Assembly: GCA_025350325.1 (NCBI GenBank)
Contig: JANXYB010000050.1
Location: 1 to 64,000 of the forward strand
From: Acidobacteriaceae bacterium
GTDB lineage: Bacteria; Acidobacteriota; Terriglobia; Terriglobales; Acidobacteriaceae
Reading direction: 5' to 3'
Length of the DNA: 64,000 nucleotides
Part shown: one piece after another, positions 1 through 8,544 of the stretch
Position numbering within the stretch: position 1 is the first letter of the stretch
Layout of the letters: every line of letters begins with the position of its first letter
Notes under the pieces: model-generated
Told to the model about the DNA's origin: nothing
The model's input: only the letters and a program-made list of their open reading frames with translations
The model's database searches: none
Made by a program: the position numbers and the translations under genes

Positions 1-1
1 A

Positions 2-403
2 GTCAGTCCCGCACAGATTGAAGAAGCGCAGAAGATCGTTCCCATCGTCTCGGTGCAAAACCGCTATTCGCTGGCCGACCGTCGCCACGAAGAGACGCTT
101 GCCTGGTGCACACAGCGCGGCATCGCATTTCTACCCTGGTACCCAATGGCCGCCGGAAAACTGTTCAAGCCTGACCATCCTTCATCACAGCCATTGGGTC
201 AGATAGCCGCGCGTCATAATGCCACTCCCGCGCAGCTCTCGCTCGCGTGGCTTCTGCAGCGATCGCCTGTCATCCTGCCCATTCCCGGTACTTCAAAGGT
301 CGCGCACCTTGAAGAGAATACCGCCGCGGCTGAGTTGCACCTCGCCGCGTCCGAGTGGACAGAATTGGAGAATGCCGCTTCAAATACTGTGTCAAAACAG
401 TAG
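2..403 (+). CDS. aldo/keto reductase, C-terminal part (cut by window start)
   Basis: This is the 3' end of an NAD(P)H-dependent aldo/keto reductase; the reading frame is already open at base 2 and ends with TAG at 401-403. The visible 133 residues hold the last strands of the TIM barrel: the VSVQNRYSL segment that lines the substrate pocket, then SLAWLLQRSPVILPIPGTSK, where PIPGTSK is the usual cofactor-phosphate binding stretch, and a closing helix. The catalytic Tyr/Lys/His residues lie upstream of the window, so substrate cannot be judged. It converges on the GH1 gene, with a shared terminator between the two. Confidence 0.9.
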   Translation, partial: VSPAQIEEAQKIVPIVSVQNRYSLADRRHEETLAWCTQRGIAFLPWYPMAAGKLFKPDHPSSQPLGQIAARHNATPAQLSLAWLLQRSPVILPIPGTSKVAHLEENTAAAELHLAASEWTELENAASNTVSKQ

Positions 404-408
404 ACATC

Positions 409-444
409 AAAAGAGCCACCACCCGAGGGGGCGATGGCTCTTTT
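409..444. terminator. bidirectional intrinsic terminator
   Basis: AAAAGAGCCA (409-418) and TGGCTCTTTT (435-444) form a perfect 10-bp stem with a 16-nt loop. The T-run at the right end and the A-run at the left end make it usable from both strands, as expected between two convergent genes. Confidence 0.85.
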
Positions 445-462
445 CTCGCGATTAATCCGCAA

Positions 463-1908
463 TTATTCCACTGCGTTTTTTGCAATCACTTGCTTGTACC
501 ATTCCGCGCTCAACTTCGGCGTACGCTTCTGCGTTTTAAAATCCACGTAGTGAATGCCAAAGCGTTTGCTGTAGCCGTCCGCCCACTCGAAGTTGTCCAT
601 AAGGCTCCAGAGAAAATATCCCTTCACCGGGTAGCCTTCCGTCACCGCGCGATGCAGATGCGTCAAGTGATTGCGTAGATACATCACGCGATCGACATCT
701 TCGATGCGCCCCGCCGGCGTCAAAACGTCGTCTGAAGACGTGCCGTTTTCGGTGATGTAAATTGCCGGCACTTTCCAGATGTCGCACACATTGCGCACGC
801 CCCAGTAAATGCACTCCGGCCCCAGCGTCAGCCACGGCGAAGCCATGTGCGGATACGAAGTCGGATTTGGCTCGATCGCGTAGCCATTCGCTGACTCGTC
901 GGCGCGCACATACTGCGGCGTATAGATGTTCAGGCCCACAAAGTCGAGCGGGCTGCCGATCGCCTTCATGTCACCGGCTTCGACCTTGGGCGCATTCGCA
1001 CCCTCGTGCTGCAAGTAATTATCGGGATACTTGCCCTCAAGCAACGTAGTCAAAAACTGAGCGTTGCCGTCGCGAGTCGCCTTGTGTGCAGCCTCAATAT
1101 GTTCCGCCGATTCGATCACGGGAACGTACACGATGGCATTTTCCGCCAGTCCCACTTGCGTTCCGCTCGGCGTGTTGGCACGAATCGCCTGCACCGCCAG
1201 CCCGTGCGCCAGAATCGCGTGATGCCGTATCTGGTTGACCGCCGCATCGGCCAACTTAAGGCCCGGTGCGAACTGCCCCGTCTTATAACCGAGATCGGTG
1301 AAGCACACAAATTCATTGGTCGTCATGAAGTGATGCACGCGGTCGCCAAGATGCTTGGTCATGTACGCCGCGTAATCTCCAAACGCCTTTGACGTGTCGC
1401 GCGATTGCCAACCGCCCGGTAGAGCCTGTGGCAGGTCCCAGTGAAACAGCGTGATGTATGGAGTGATGTTATTGGCCAGCAGCTCATCGACCACCCGACT
1501 GTAATAGTCCAGGCCCTTCGCATTCGGCTGCCCCGTGCCTTGCGGGAAAACGCGCGACCACGAAATAGACATCCGGTAGATACCGGTGCCCAGATTTTTG
1601 AGCAGTTGCACGTCTTCTTTGTACAAATGGTAGGAATCGTCGGCGACATCGCCCGTATCGCCGTGAAACGTCTTGCCCGGCGTGTGCGCAAACGTGTCCC
1701 ACACCGACGGTCCGCGACCATCGTCCTGGGCTCCGCCTTCAACCTGGTATGAAGCCGTGGCACAGCCCCACAAAAATCCCTTGGGGTAATCGAGGCTCGC
1801 GGCATGAGGCTGACCAAAAGCAAACTTGGGCAGTGAAACACCGGCGCACGTTGTGGCTGCAGCCGCGGCAACAGTCTTCGCAAATTGTCGACGAGTAATC
1901 GCTTTCAT
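463..1908 (-). CDS. GH1 family beta-glucosidase, Tat-exported
   Basis: A 481-residue glycoside hydrolase family 1 enzyme, likely cleaving beta-glucosides in the periplasm or outside the cell. Residues 1-32 form a signal peptide with a Tat-like motif (TRRQFAK), a hydrophobic Ala-rich stretch and an AFG cleavage region. The mature part begins YPKGFLWGCATASYQVEG, the classic GH1 opening. The nucleophile motif ITENG is intact (E387). The acid/base motif is TTNEF (E199) where most family members have T-x-N-E-P. The start has a good ribosome site (GGAG, 7 nt upstream). It is a single-gene unit between terminators. Sugar specificity is not predictable from sequence alone. Confidence 0.93.
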   Translation of the reverse strand: MKAITRRQFAKTVAAAAATTCAGVSLPKFAFGQPHAASLDYPKGFLWGCATASYQVEGGAQDDGRGPSVWDTFAHTPGKTFHGDTGDVADDSYHLYKEDVQLLKNLGTGIYRMSISWSRVFPQGTGQPNAKGLDYYSRVVDELLANNITPYITLFHWDLPQALPGGWQSRDTSKAFGDYAAYMTKHLGDRVHHFMTTNEFVCFTDLGYKTGQFAPGLKLADAAVNQIRHHAILAHGLAVQAIRANTPSGTQVGLAENAIVYVPVIESAEHIEAAHKATRDGNAQFLTTLLEGKYPDNYLQHEGANAPKVEAGDMKAIGSPLDFVGLNIYTPQYVRADESANGYAIEPNPTSYPHMASPWLTLGPECIYWGVRNVCDIWKVPAIYITENGTSSDDVLTPAGRIEDVDRVMYLRNHLTHLHRAVTEGYPVKGYFLWSLMDNFEWADGYSKRFGIHYVDFKTQKRTPKLSAEWYKQVIAKNAVE

Positions 1909-2060
1909 CTTTGGCTCCGCATCTCAGCGAACAGGGCTGAAAATCCCAAGCAAAACGTTTTAGCAGAATGCGTGACACACAATCAAGCGGAATTCTATCA
2001 GAGCCCGCGACCTCTCGCGCAAAGTCTAAAAGGAGGGTCGTTAATCGAAGCGGCTCGCAG

Positions 2061-2095
2061 AAAAAACAAGAGCCGCAACCCAAAGGTCGCGGCTC
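2061..2095 (-). terminator. intrinsic terminator of rpoD
   Basis: On the minus strand an 11-bp stem (GAGCCGCGACC paired with GGTTGCGGCTC, one G-T wobble) with a 4-nt loop is followed by TTGTTTTTTC. It lies 24 bp past the rpoD stop codon. Confidence 0.9.
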
Positions 2096-2118
2096 AGTCA
2101 GCGCACTAGTTGCGCAAC

Positions 2119-3804
2119 TTACATGTCCTTCACGCCTTCAACGAACGCCTTGAGCTTGCGCGAACGCGATGGGTGCCTCAACTTACGCAGTGCCTTGGCT
2201 TCGATCTGTCGGATGCGCTCGCGTGTCACCTGGAAGCTCTGTCCGACTTCTTCAAGCGTATGCTCCGATCCATCTTCCAATCCAAAGCGCATCTTGATTA
2301 CGCGCTCTTCGCGCGGCGTTAATGTGCGCAGCACCTGCGACGTGTACTCCTTCAAGTTCACGCTGATCACAGCTTCCGAAGGCGAAACCGCCTGGCGATC
2401 TTCAATGAAGTCGCCCAGATGCGAATCTTCTTCTTCACCGATCGGCGTCTCGAGCGAGATGGGCTCCTGTGCAATCTTCAGCACCTTGCGTACCTTGGCT
2501 ACGGGAATGTCCATGCGCCGCGCAATCTCTTCGCTCGATGGTTCGCGACCAAGCTCCTGCACCAACTGACGGCTGGTGCGGATCAACTTGTTGATCGTCT
2601 CGATCATGTGCACCGGAATACGAATCGTTCGCGCCTGGTCTGCGATCGCCCGCGTAATCGCCTGCCGAATCCACCATGTCGCGTAGGTTGAAAATTTGTA
2701 GCCGCGGCGATATTCAAACTTGTCGACGGCCTTCATCAGCCCGATGTTGCCTTCTTGAATCAGGTCGAGAAATTGCAATCCACGGTTGGTGTATTTCTTT
2801 GCAATCGACACAACAAGTCGCAGGTTGGCCTCAATCAACTCCCGCTTCGCCTGCTCGGCATCCATGTCGCCCTGAATCATTTCGCGCTGGGTGCGCTTCA
2901 GCTCGACAATTGAAACACCCGCGTCGCCTTCGATCTTCTCAAGGTCGGCTTTGCAATTTTTCTGCTGGCGTCGATATTCCTTTTTCAGTTCCTCGCTCTT
3001 CGACGCTTCGTGCTTTGAGTCGAGCGAACGAATCTGCCGTTCGAGGGTGCGCATCGTGTCAACGGTCTTATTGACTTTGTCCAGCAGGCGCTTGCGCTCG
3101 AGGCCGGTGTACTTCAATTCGCGAACAATGCGCGAGACCAGAACTTTTTCACGCGCAATCGCCCACCGCGTGTGGCGCACTTCTTTAGCGCTGGTTTTGC
3201 CCGTGGCTGCAGCTTGCTTCTCTTCAAGCTGCTGAATTTTCTTCTGATGTTTTACCAGCGCCTCAATGCGTGTGACGGTCGAACGAACGCGCGCCTGCAC
3301 TACCTCTTCAGTCAGCTCTTCTTCGTCGAAGATCACGACTTCTTTTACGTTCCGCACGCCCCGCTTCAGATCTTCGCCAAGCGCAACAATTTCGCGAATC
3401 ACGATCGGCGAGCGGGAAATGGCCTTGAGCACGCGCAATTGGCCGCGCTCGATGCGCTTCGCGATCTCTACTTCGCCTTCGCGCGTAAGCAGCGGCACGG
3501 TGCCCATCTCGCGCAGGTACATGCGGACAGGGTCATTGGTTTTTTCGAGGGTTCCCGGGGTGAGGTCAAGTTCAACATCCTCGCCCTCTTCGAGCTCAAA
3601 ATCCTTGTCGTGGCCAAATTTCGGCCCATCCAAAAGGTCGATACCCTGGGTGCCTATGGTTGTGATCAGATCGTCGAGGTCGTCGGCGGAGCCAATCTCT
3701 TCCGGCAAAATATCGTTCACATCGCCGTAGGTGAGATAGCCCTTCTCTTTACCGGTCTCAATCAGATTCTGAATGTCATCGTCAAACTTGTCATTGATGG
3801 CCAA
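2119..3804 (-). CDS. rpoD: primary RNA polymerase sigma factor (sigma-70, RpoD)
   Basis: Housekeeping sigma factor that brings RNA polymerase to -35/-10 promoters. Visible in order: region 1.1 ([17 protein letters not shown]), region 1.2 ([21 protein letters not shown]), a charged non-conserved segment, region 2 with the -10 reading helix ([17 protein letters not shown]), region 3, and region 4 with the -35 helix-turn-helix ([19 protein letters not shown]). I chose the TTG at 3804 (561 residues) because GGGAGAG sits just upstream and the product then starts [10 protein letters not shown]; an in-frame TTG at 3885 would add 27 residues that do not look sigma-like. It lies downstream of dnaG on the same strand, the usual pairing of the macromolecular synthesis operon, but separated by about 450 bp. 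Confidence 0.97.
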   Translation of the reverse strand: MAINDKFDDDIQNLIETGKEKGYLTYGDVNDILPEEIGSADDLDDLITTIGTQGIDLLDGPKFGHDKDFELEEGEDVELDLTPGTLEKTNDPVRMYLREMGTVPLLTREGEVEIAKRIERGQLRVLKAISRSPIVIREIVALGEDLKRGVRNVKEVVIFDEEELTEEVVQARVRSTVTRIEALVKHQKKIQQLEEKQAAATGKTSAKEVRHTRWAIAREKVLVSRIVRELKYTGLERKRLLDKVNKTVDTMRTLERQIRSLDSKHEASKSEELKKEYRRQQKNCKADLEKIEGDAGVSIVELKRTQREMIQGDMDAEQAKRELIEANLRLVVSIAKKYTNRGLQFLDLIQEGNIGLMKAVDKFEYRRGYKFSTYATWWIRQAITRAIADQARTIRIPVHMIETINKLIRTSRQLVQELGREPSSEEIARRMDIPVAKVRKVLKIAQEPISLETPIGEEEDSHLGDFIEDRQAVSPSEAVISVNLKEYTSQVLRTLTPREERVIKMRFGLEDGSEHTLEEVGQSFQVTRERIRQIEAKALRKLRHPSRSRKLKAFVEGVKDM

Positions 3805-4250
3805 AACGTTTCCTACTCTCCCGCGCAAACATGTTTTCCCCGCACCGGTTGCGCACCAGTGCGTAGTCCGATCCAGCGCGTTCAAAAAAGACTTCCATGT
3901 GGAAATCGTGAGCGTGCACAGACGAACCTGCGGTCGCCCGCAATAGAAGCGGTCTAAAGTGTTGCTCGGAGCAGGATGATTTACGCTTCAGGGTTTAACC
4001 TGGGTCGCCCGCGAGCCGAAGCTCATGTGTGGGGCAAAAGGGGCGTACATCCTCACAGAGATCAATAGATTACCACATTTCCATATGATCATGTAGCGAA
4101 ATTTATCCGACGCCGACCGCGCCAAGCTGCTCCTGGCAAGTTTTGGCTGCTTGTCGACTCACCGCCTGCTTATTTAGACGGCTTTAAGGACAAATTCGAT
4201 GCACCTAATAAGTAACTGGGCAAGGTGCTGCTGCACTGAACGGTTCTCCG
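3805..4250. other. 446-bp gap between dnaG and rpoD
   Basis: No convincing gene. On the minus strand, TAATCT (plus coordinates 4067-4072) preceded by TGG looks like an extended -10 box and could give rpoD its own promoter, but the -35 region is poor. rpsU, often the third gene of this locus, is absent. Confidence 0.4.
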
Positions 4251-6035
4251 TCAGGCTCCGTGCGGCACCCTACTATGCAGCTTGCGCAGAGCCCGATCCA
4301 AATCCAGCTTGCGTTGCGTCAATGCGGTCAGTTCAGTGAAGTCACCGCGCCGCTCTGCCTCTGCGATCTGAGCCCGCATATCGCGCAAATGCCCTTCAAA
4401 CTGGCGCTGCTGCAGGCTCACGATGGCCCCCTCAACGTCTGTTTCCGAGGGTGCCTCTATCTCGGCCAGCAGGGTCTCAGCCAACAAGGCTCGTTGCGCC
4501 GAATCCTCGACCACTTCCATCGGGTCACGAGCGCCGCGTCCAGCCAGATTCTGCAGTGCACGCACTGCACCAAGTGACTCAAACAACTCAGGTTGATCCA
4601 TTATGGCTGCGACGGCCTTTCGCCTGGCGGCCTCATGGGCGGGATCGGTAATGGCCAGAGCCTTTAGCATCACCTTCTCTACCTCAGTAAGCGAAGTTGA
4701 GCGCACCTCGATGTGGTCGCGACGCCGCAAAGCCGCCTGCCGTAGTTCCTCGCGCAGCACTGCTGAATTGATTCCCAGCTTTTGCGACGCATCGGCGGCA
4801 AATTGATCGCGCACCAGCTTATCGGGGATGCGCCGGATGTGCGGCAACAGGTAGTTCACCGCCTTAACCTTCTGCTCCGCACTGCCGCCAGAGAACATCT
4901 GGCGAGCACGCTCGATCAGGTAATCGGACTGACGACGCGCTCCCATCACCGCCACCGTGTACGCCTCGACGCCCCGTTCGCGGATGAAGCGATCCGGATC
5001 GAGGCCATCTTCGAGGGTTACCACCTTGATGTTGAACCCCTCTTCGGTCAGTAAGGCGATCGACTTCTCAGCTGCCTTTGCCCCGGCTGCATCGGGGTCA
5101 AAATTAACGACCACATTCGACGTATGACGCTTGAGAATAGCCACCTGCTGCTCGGTGAAAGCCGTGCCGCTGGTGGCAATCACATGCTTGATTCCACGCA
5201 GAAACAGCGAGATACAGTCCATCTGGCCCTCGACCAGCAGCGCATATCCGGCTTGTCGAATCGCCGCCTTGGCCTTATCGAGGTTGAACAGTACCTGGCC
5301 CTTGGAATAGAGCGGCGTTTCCGGCGAATTGATGTACTTCGGGCCTGCCTTATCGCCCGACTCGAGCGTCCGCGCAGTAAAAGCGATTACGCGCCCGCCC
5401 TCGTTGGCGATGGGAAACATAACCCGTTTGCGAAAGCGATCATAGATGGGGCCAAGACTTCCATCCCCTTGCTCTTTTGCGCTGAACAGGCCACTCGCCC
5501 GCAATGTTTCCGGGTCGGCAGTCGCGCCCAGCCGATCGCGCAATGCGCTGAAACTGTCAGGGGCGTAGCCGATTCCGAATGTCTTGATGCCCTGCGGCGT
5601 CAGACCGCGCCCGGACAGATATTCGCGTGCCAGGGCGCCCTCAGGCCCTTGCAACTGCTCGCTAAACCACGCTGCCGCGGTCTCATGCAGTTCCAGCAGG
5701 CGGCCCCGCAGACGGGCCTCCGCAGCCTCTTCCGGCGAAGAAAATTCCCGCTTAGGCAGCGGAATTCCGCATTTTTGCGCCACCGTCCGCACTGCCTCGG
5801 GAAAGCCCACATTCTCGATCTTGCCGACAAAGCTGAACACGTCGCCCGACACCCCGCACCCGAAGCAGTGGTAAAACTGCCGCACCGCGTGCACTGAAAA
5901 GGACGGCGACTTCTCCTTATGAAAGGGGCACAGCCCGGTGTAGTTCTGCGCACCGGCTTTACGCAGGCGTATATAGCCCTCGATCACCTTGACGATGTCG
6001 GCCTGCTGCTTTACGGATTGGACGAAGTCCGACAA
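4251..6035 (-). CDS. dnaG: DNA primase
   Basis: Makes RNA primers for replication with the replicative helicase. The N-terminal zinc-binding domain is complete (CPFHKEKSPSF ... FYHCFGCG, the C-H-C-C ligand pattern). The RNA polymerase core follows, with TOPRIM motifs LLVEGQMD and the metal-binding NFDPDAAG. The C-terminal region, which contacts DnaB, is present. The family N-terminus usually reads (M)xDFVxxVKQxADIV, so I placed the start at the TTG at 6035 (594 residues). A TTG at 6077 is preceded by AAGGTGG and would add 14 residues; the sequence does not settle this. Length is normal for the family. It probably reads towards rpoD, since no terminator is seen after it. Confidence 0.96.
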   Translation of the reverse strand: MSDFVQSVKQQADIVKVIEGYIRLRKAGAQNYTGLCPFHKEKSPSFSVHAVRQFYHCFGCGVSGDVFSFVGKIENVGFPEAVRTVAQKCGIPLPKREFSSPEEAAEARLRGRLLELHETAAAWFSEQLQGPEGALAREYLSGRGLTPQGIKTFGIGYAPDSFSALRDRLGATADPETLRASGLFSAKEQGDGSLGPIYDRFRKRVMFPIANEGGRVIAFTARTLESGDKAGPKYINSPETPLYSKGQVLFNLDKAKAAIRQAGYALLVEGQMDCISLFLRGIKHVIATSGTAFTEQQVAILKRHTSNVVVNFDPDAAGAKAAEKSIALLTEEGFNIKVVTLEDGLDPDRFIRERGVEAYTVAVMGARRQSDYLIERARQMFSGGSAEQKVKAVNYLLPHIRRIPDKLVRDQFAADASQKLGINSAVLREELRQAALRRRDHIEVRSTSLTEVEKVMLKALAITDPAHEAARRKAVAAIMDQPELFESLGAVRALQNLAGRGARDPMEVVEDSAQRALLAETLLAEIEAPSETDVEGAIVSLQQRQFEGHLRDMRAQIAEAERRGDFTELTALTQRKLDLDRALRKLHSRVPHGA

Positions 6036-6210
6036 GATGGCTCTGTATTGAGCATAAGGCCCGCGTCCAGCCGTCAACGAAACAGGCCACCTTGTGCAAT
6101 GAGAATTAAAGGCGATGGACTCGAACAGTGCGGTTCGATTCGGAACAAATCTCAGTTAACCCAAAAGCCAGTCTGGGCAAACCTTAGAGCGTTATCGCAT
6201 CGAAACTCTC

Positions 6211-6636
6211 ATGCGCATATCGCGGACCAGCCTCGTCGCTCAATCCATCTTCTACATCGTCGGCGGTATCAATCATTTCTGGCATGAAAAGTTTTACATC
6301 CACATCATGCCCGACCATTACGCGCACCCGCACGCCCTGGTGCAGCTCAGTGGATTGGCTGAGATTTGTGGTGGTCTTGGCTTGCTCCTGCCTGCTACTC
6401 GACGTACCTCCGCATTTGGGATCACGGCCATGCTGCTGGTTTTTCTCGACGTACATCAATACATGCTGCGTCATGCGGAACGCTTTCCCGAGGCGCCAAA
6501 ATGGATGCTTTGGGCGCGCCTTCCACTGCAATTGGTACTCATTGCATGGGCGCTGAATTACGCGCGCTCCCCCCAGCAATCGCTGCTCCCTCCGTCGAGC
6601 GAGCAGTCGCACACGAGCGACGCCCAAGTGGGATGA
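6211..6636 (+). CDS. DoxX-like family membrane protein
   Basis: A 141-residue, four-helix inner-membrane protein. Helices are visible near residues 8-25, 48-62, 68-85 and 105-122. The segment GLAEICGGLGLLLPATRR is typical of the DoxX/DoxD-like family, in which the second helix carries a G-rich stretch followed by basic residues. Family members are linked to quinone or thiol redox processes, but most, including this one, have no assigned reaction. It stands alone, divergent from dnaG and convergent with the metallo-hydrolase gene. Confidence 0.8.
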   Translation: MRISRTSLVAQSIFYIVGGINHFWHEKFYIHIMPDHYAHPHALVQLSGLAEICGGLGLLLPATRRTSAFGITAMLLVFLDVHQYMLRHAERFPEAPKWMLWARLPLQLVLIAWALNYARSPQQSLLPPSSEQSHTSDAQVG

Positions 6637-6714
6637 GCCAATCAAAGCCTGAGACCGCCCGCCGCATCAATCAATAATCCTGATGTTGCGGTTTCAATGA
6701 GCCTGATGTAGCTC

Positions 6715-7536
6715 TCAATGAGCCTTCGGTTTCGCGTCGTTTTCAGCATCGCGAGCAAACACTTTTGCGAACGTCGCCAGCTTCGCTTCCACTTCGCGGC
6801 CGGCGAGAGGTTTGCCATGACCGGGCGCGAGTATCAAAGGATGCAAGGCGGCCAGCTTTCGAATCGACTGCAACGCCGCGCTCCAATCGGAAGTGAAATA
6901 GGCGGGTGGTCCATGTAACTCCGGTGGCTGTGCGATCGCCGCATCAAAGAACGATTCGGGCTTGGTGGTGCAGAACGCATCTCCCACCAGCAGCGTTTTA
7001 TCTGAAGGGCGGAAGAATGAAATATGCCCTGGCGTATGTCCAGGCGTCTGCACGATTTTCCATCCCGGCATTTCAGCCAGGCTCGCATTGTCAGACGCAT
7101 CGATCAGGCGAAGACGCTTGCTGAGATCGACTGGACCGCGCGGCAAGATGGGGGACATGAGCGTCATCAGTCCGCCGCCGGCGCCGGCATTCGGAGGCGG
7201 ATACTCCTTCTGACCGGTAAGATAAGGCTCTTCCAACGGATGCGCATAAATCGGTACATCCCAATGGTCGCCCAACTCAGACGCCGCACTTACATGATCG
7301 AAGTGCCCGTGCGTGAGAACAATTGCCGACGGCGCGCTGCTGAAATGCTTGTCAACCCAACTGCGAATCAAGCCGGCTGAAAAGGGCACACCCGCATCGA
7401 TCAGGGTCCAGGAACCGTCGCTGCGGGTAACCCCAAATACATTCACAAACCCGATGCGAAGACCGCGCACACCTTCCGCAATGTCATCGATGGGAACCAA
7501 AAGTGATTTTGAAACGGGAACTTCAGTCTGTGCCAT
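6715..7536 (-). CDS. MBL-fold metallo-hydrolase
   Basis: A 273-residue cytoplasmic metallo-beta-lactamase-fold hydrolase. The metal-binding motif H76-G-H-F-D80-H81 is intact, a further His is in TPGHTPGHISF, an Asp in LVGDAF, and a last His in LAPGHGKPL, so a two-metal site is likely. The layout fits the broad family of glyoxalase II-like, lactonase-like and other ester or thioester hydrolases; nothing picks out a substrate. No signal peptide is visible. It has no operon partner. Confidence 0.88.
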   Translation of the reverse strand: MAQTEVPVSKSLLVPIDDIAEGVRGLRIGFVNVFGVTRSDGSWTLIDAGVPFSAGLIRSWVDKHFSSAPSAIVLTHGHFDHVSAASELGDHWDVPIYAHPLEEPYLTGQKEYPPPNAGAGGGLMTLMSPILPRGPVDLSKRLRLIDASDNASLAEMPGWKIVQTPGHTPGHISFFRPSDKTLLVGDAFCTTKPESFFDAAIAQPPELHGPPAYFTSDWSAALQSIRKLAALHPLILAPGHGKPLAGREVEAKLATFAKVFARDAENDAKPKAH

Positions 7537-7761
7537 GGACTCAACCTCCTGTTAATTTTGCTTCTTCATGCCTGAAACACGGTAGCCGTCATTTTGTAAG
7601 GCGATAAATTGCAACACTAATCTGAGATGCCCATTCACCGCAGAAGAATGCTTCAACGCAGGCTCAATCGAGGGTGATACTGCCAACAATTTTTTGTCTG
7701 CCGGTATGGAGTTGGGTTGACTATGAAATTTTCCCGCCATGGCACCGAAACGCACTATCTA

Positions 7762-7790
7762 TTGTCTAAACCTGTGCGCTAGTATATGAA
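7762..7790 (+). promoter_or_regulatory. sigma-70-type promoter for the Flp pilin gene
   Basis: TTGTCT (7762-7767), a 17-nt spacer and TATGAA (7785-7790) give a fair -35/-10 pair about 60 nt before the pilin start. The rest of the 7537-7850 gap shows nothing recognisable. Confidence 0.45.
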
Positions 7791-7850
7791 ATCGCTTCTC
7801 CCCGCCTCAGTATTTTTGCGGTTCGAAAAACGAATACGGAGATTCCCCAG

Positions 7851-8045
7851 ATGAACCAACGATTGCTAGAACTGTATGTCCAGATAAAGACCTCGTTCGT
7901 CTGCGAAGAGGGTCAGGACATGGTCGAATATGCCTTGCTTGTCGCTCTGATCGCATTCGGCGCAATTACCGGGATGAGCTCCCTCGCTACCGGAATCAAC
8001 AGTGCTTTCTCAGGTATTAACTCGACGTTAACCGCAAACGTTTAA
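7851..8045 (+). CDS. Flp family type IVb pilin
   Basis: A 64-residue prepilin. It has a short leader ending at G21, followed by Q-D-M-V-E-Y: the processing site G/QDMVEY with Glu at +5 and Tyr at +6 is the signature of Flp pilins. A hydrophobic helix (residues 28-46) and a small Ser/Gly-rich tail complete it. Flp pilins build tight-adherence (Tad) pili after cleavage by a TadV-type peptidase, but no tad secretion gene (ATPase, TadB/C, secretin) is in this window, so this is an orphan pilin gene here. It is followed after 126 bp by a small coiled-coil protein. Confidence 0.93.
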   Translation: MNQRLLELYVQIKTSFVCEEGQDMVEYALLVALIAFGAITGMSSLATGINSAFSGINSTLTANV

Positions 8046-8171
8046 TCTCTTCTTTACATTTTTAGGGAATCCCTGTTCAAAGACTTGTCAAGCACCTCTC
8101 GGCCATCCTGTACGACCTTAGTGGAATGCCCATGCCGAAGATTACGCTGTAAATTGCGCTCAGAGGTCAAT

Positions 8172-8330
8172 ATGAAACAGGACGTCTATCGAGTAGCACT
8201 TCAAGAGGCCAATGCCGAACTGGAAGATATCACCAAATCTTTTGAGCAACTTCGCCAGCGCAAAGAGCAGATTGCCACCGTATTAGAAGCGCTCACGCCG
8301 CTCATAAACGCGCAGTCGTTCGCCAGTTAA
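8172..8330 (+). CDS. small coiled-coil protein, function unknown
   Basis: A 52-residue protein starting at the ATG at 8172, with AGAGG 5 nt upstream. Residues 8-43 (EANAELEDITKSFEQLRQRK and beyond) look like one long amphipathic helix or coiled coil. It has no signal peptide or membrane segment. The frame continues upstream to 8085, but that part lacks a ribosome site and looks non-coding. It lies directly behind the pilin gene on the same strand, so co-transcription is possible. I do not recognise a family. Confidence 0.6.
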   Translation: MKQDVYRVALQEANAELEDITKSFEQLRQRKEQIATVLEALTPLINAQSFAS

Positions 8331-8497
8331 CAGCGAAATCCAAACAAGTCAAGACACTGGCGACACCGGCAACCCGCTCGCCGCCCCTTCGGCGGCCATG
8401 TTGCGGAAGGTCGCGAAGCCATAGGCCCGATGTGTCCGCAACGAGTTTTAACCGAGTATGTTCAAGCTCGCTCTGTCCGATTGCGAACTACTTGAAG

Positions 8498-8527
8498 TGA
8501 GGGTGCCCCTCTAGAGAAACACCCTCA
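8498..8527 (-). terminator. hairpin downstream of the catalase gene
   Basis: TGAGGGTG (8498-8505) and CACCCTCA (8520-8527) make a perfect 8-bp stem with a 14-nt loop, 18 bp past the catalase stop. There is no T-run, so it may be a terminator or only a 3'-protecting hairpin. Confidence 0.4.
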
Positions 8528-8544
8528 GCCCTATATCAAGTTGA

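Noticed and set aside
5124-5897. 257-codon frame antisense to dnaG
   Set aside because: Shadow frame; product lacks any recognisable pattern.
7742-7758. TGGCAC resembling a sigma-54 promoter ahead of the Flp pilin
   Set aside because: The -12 element (TTGC) is missing; a sigma-70-type pair lies just downstream.
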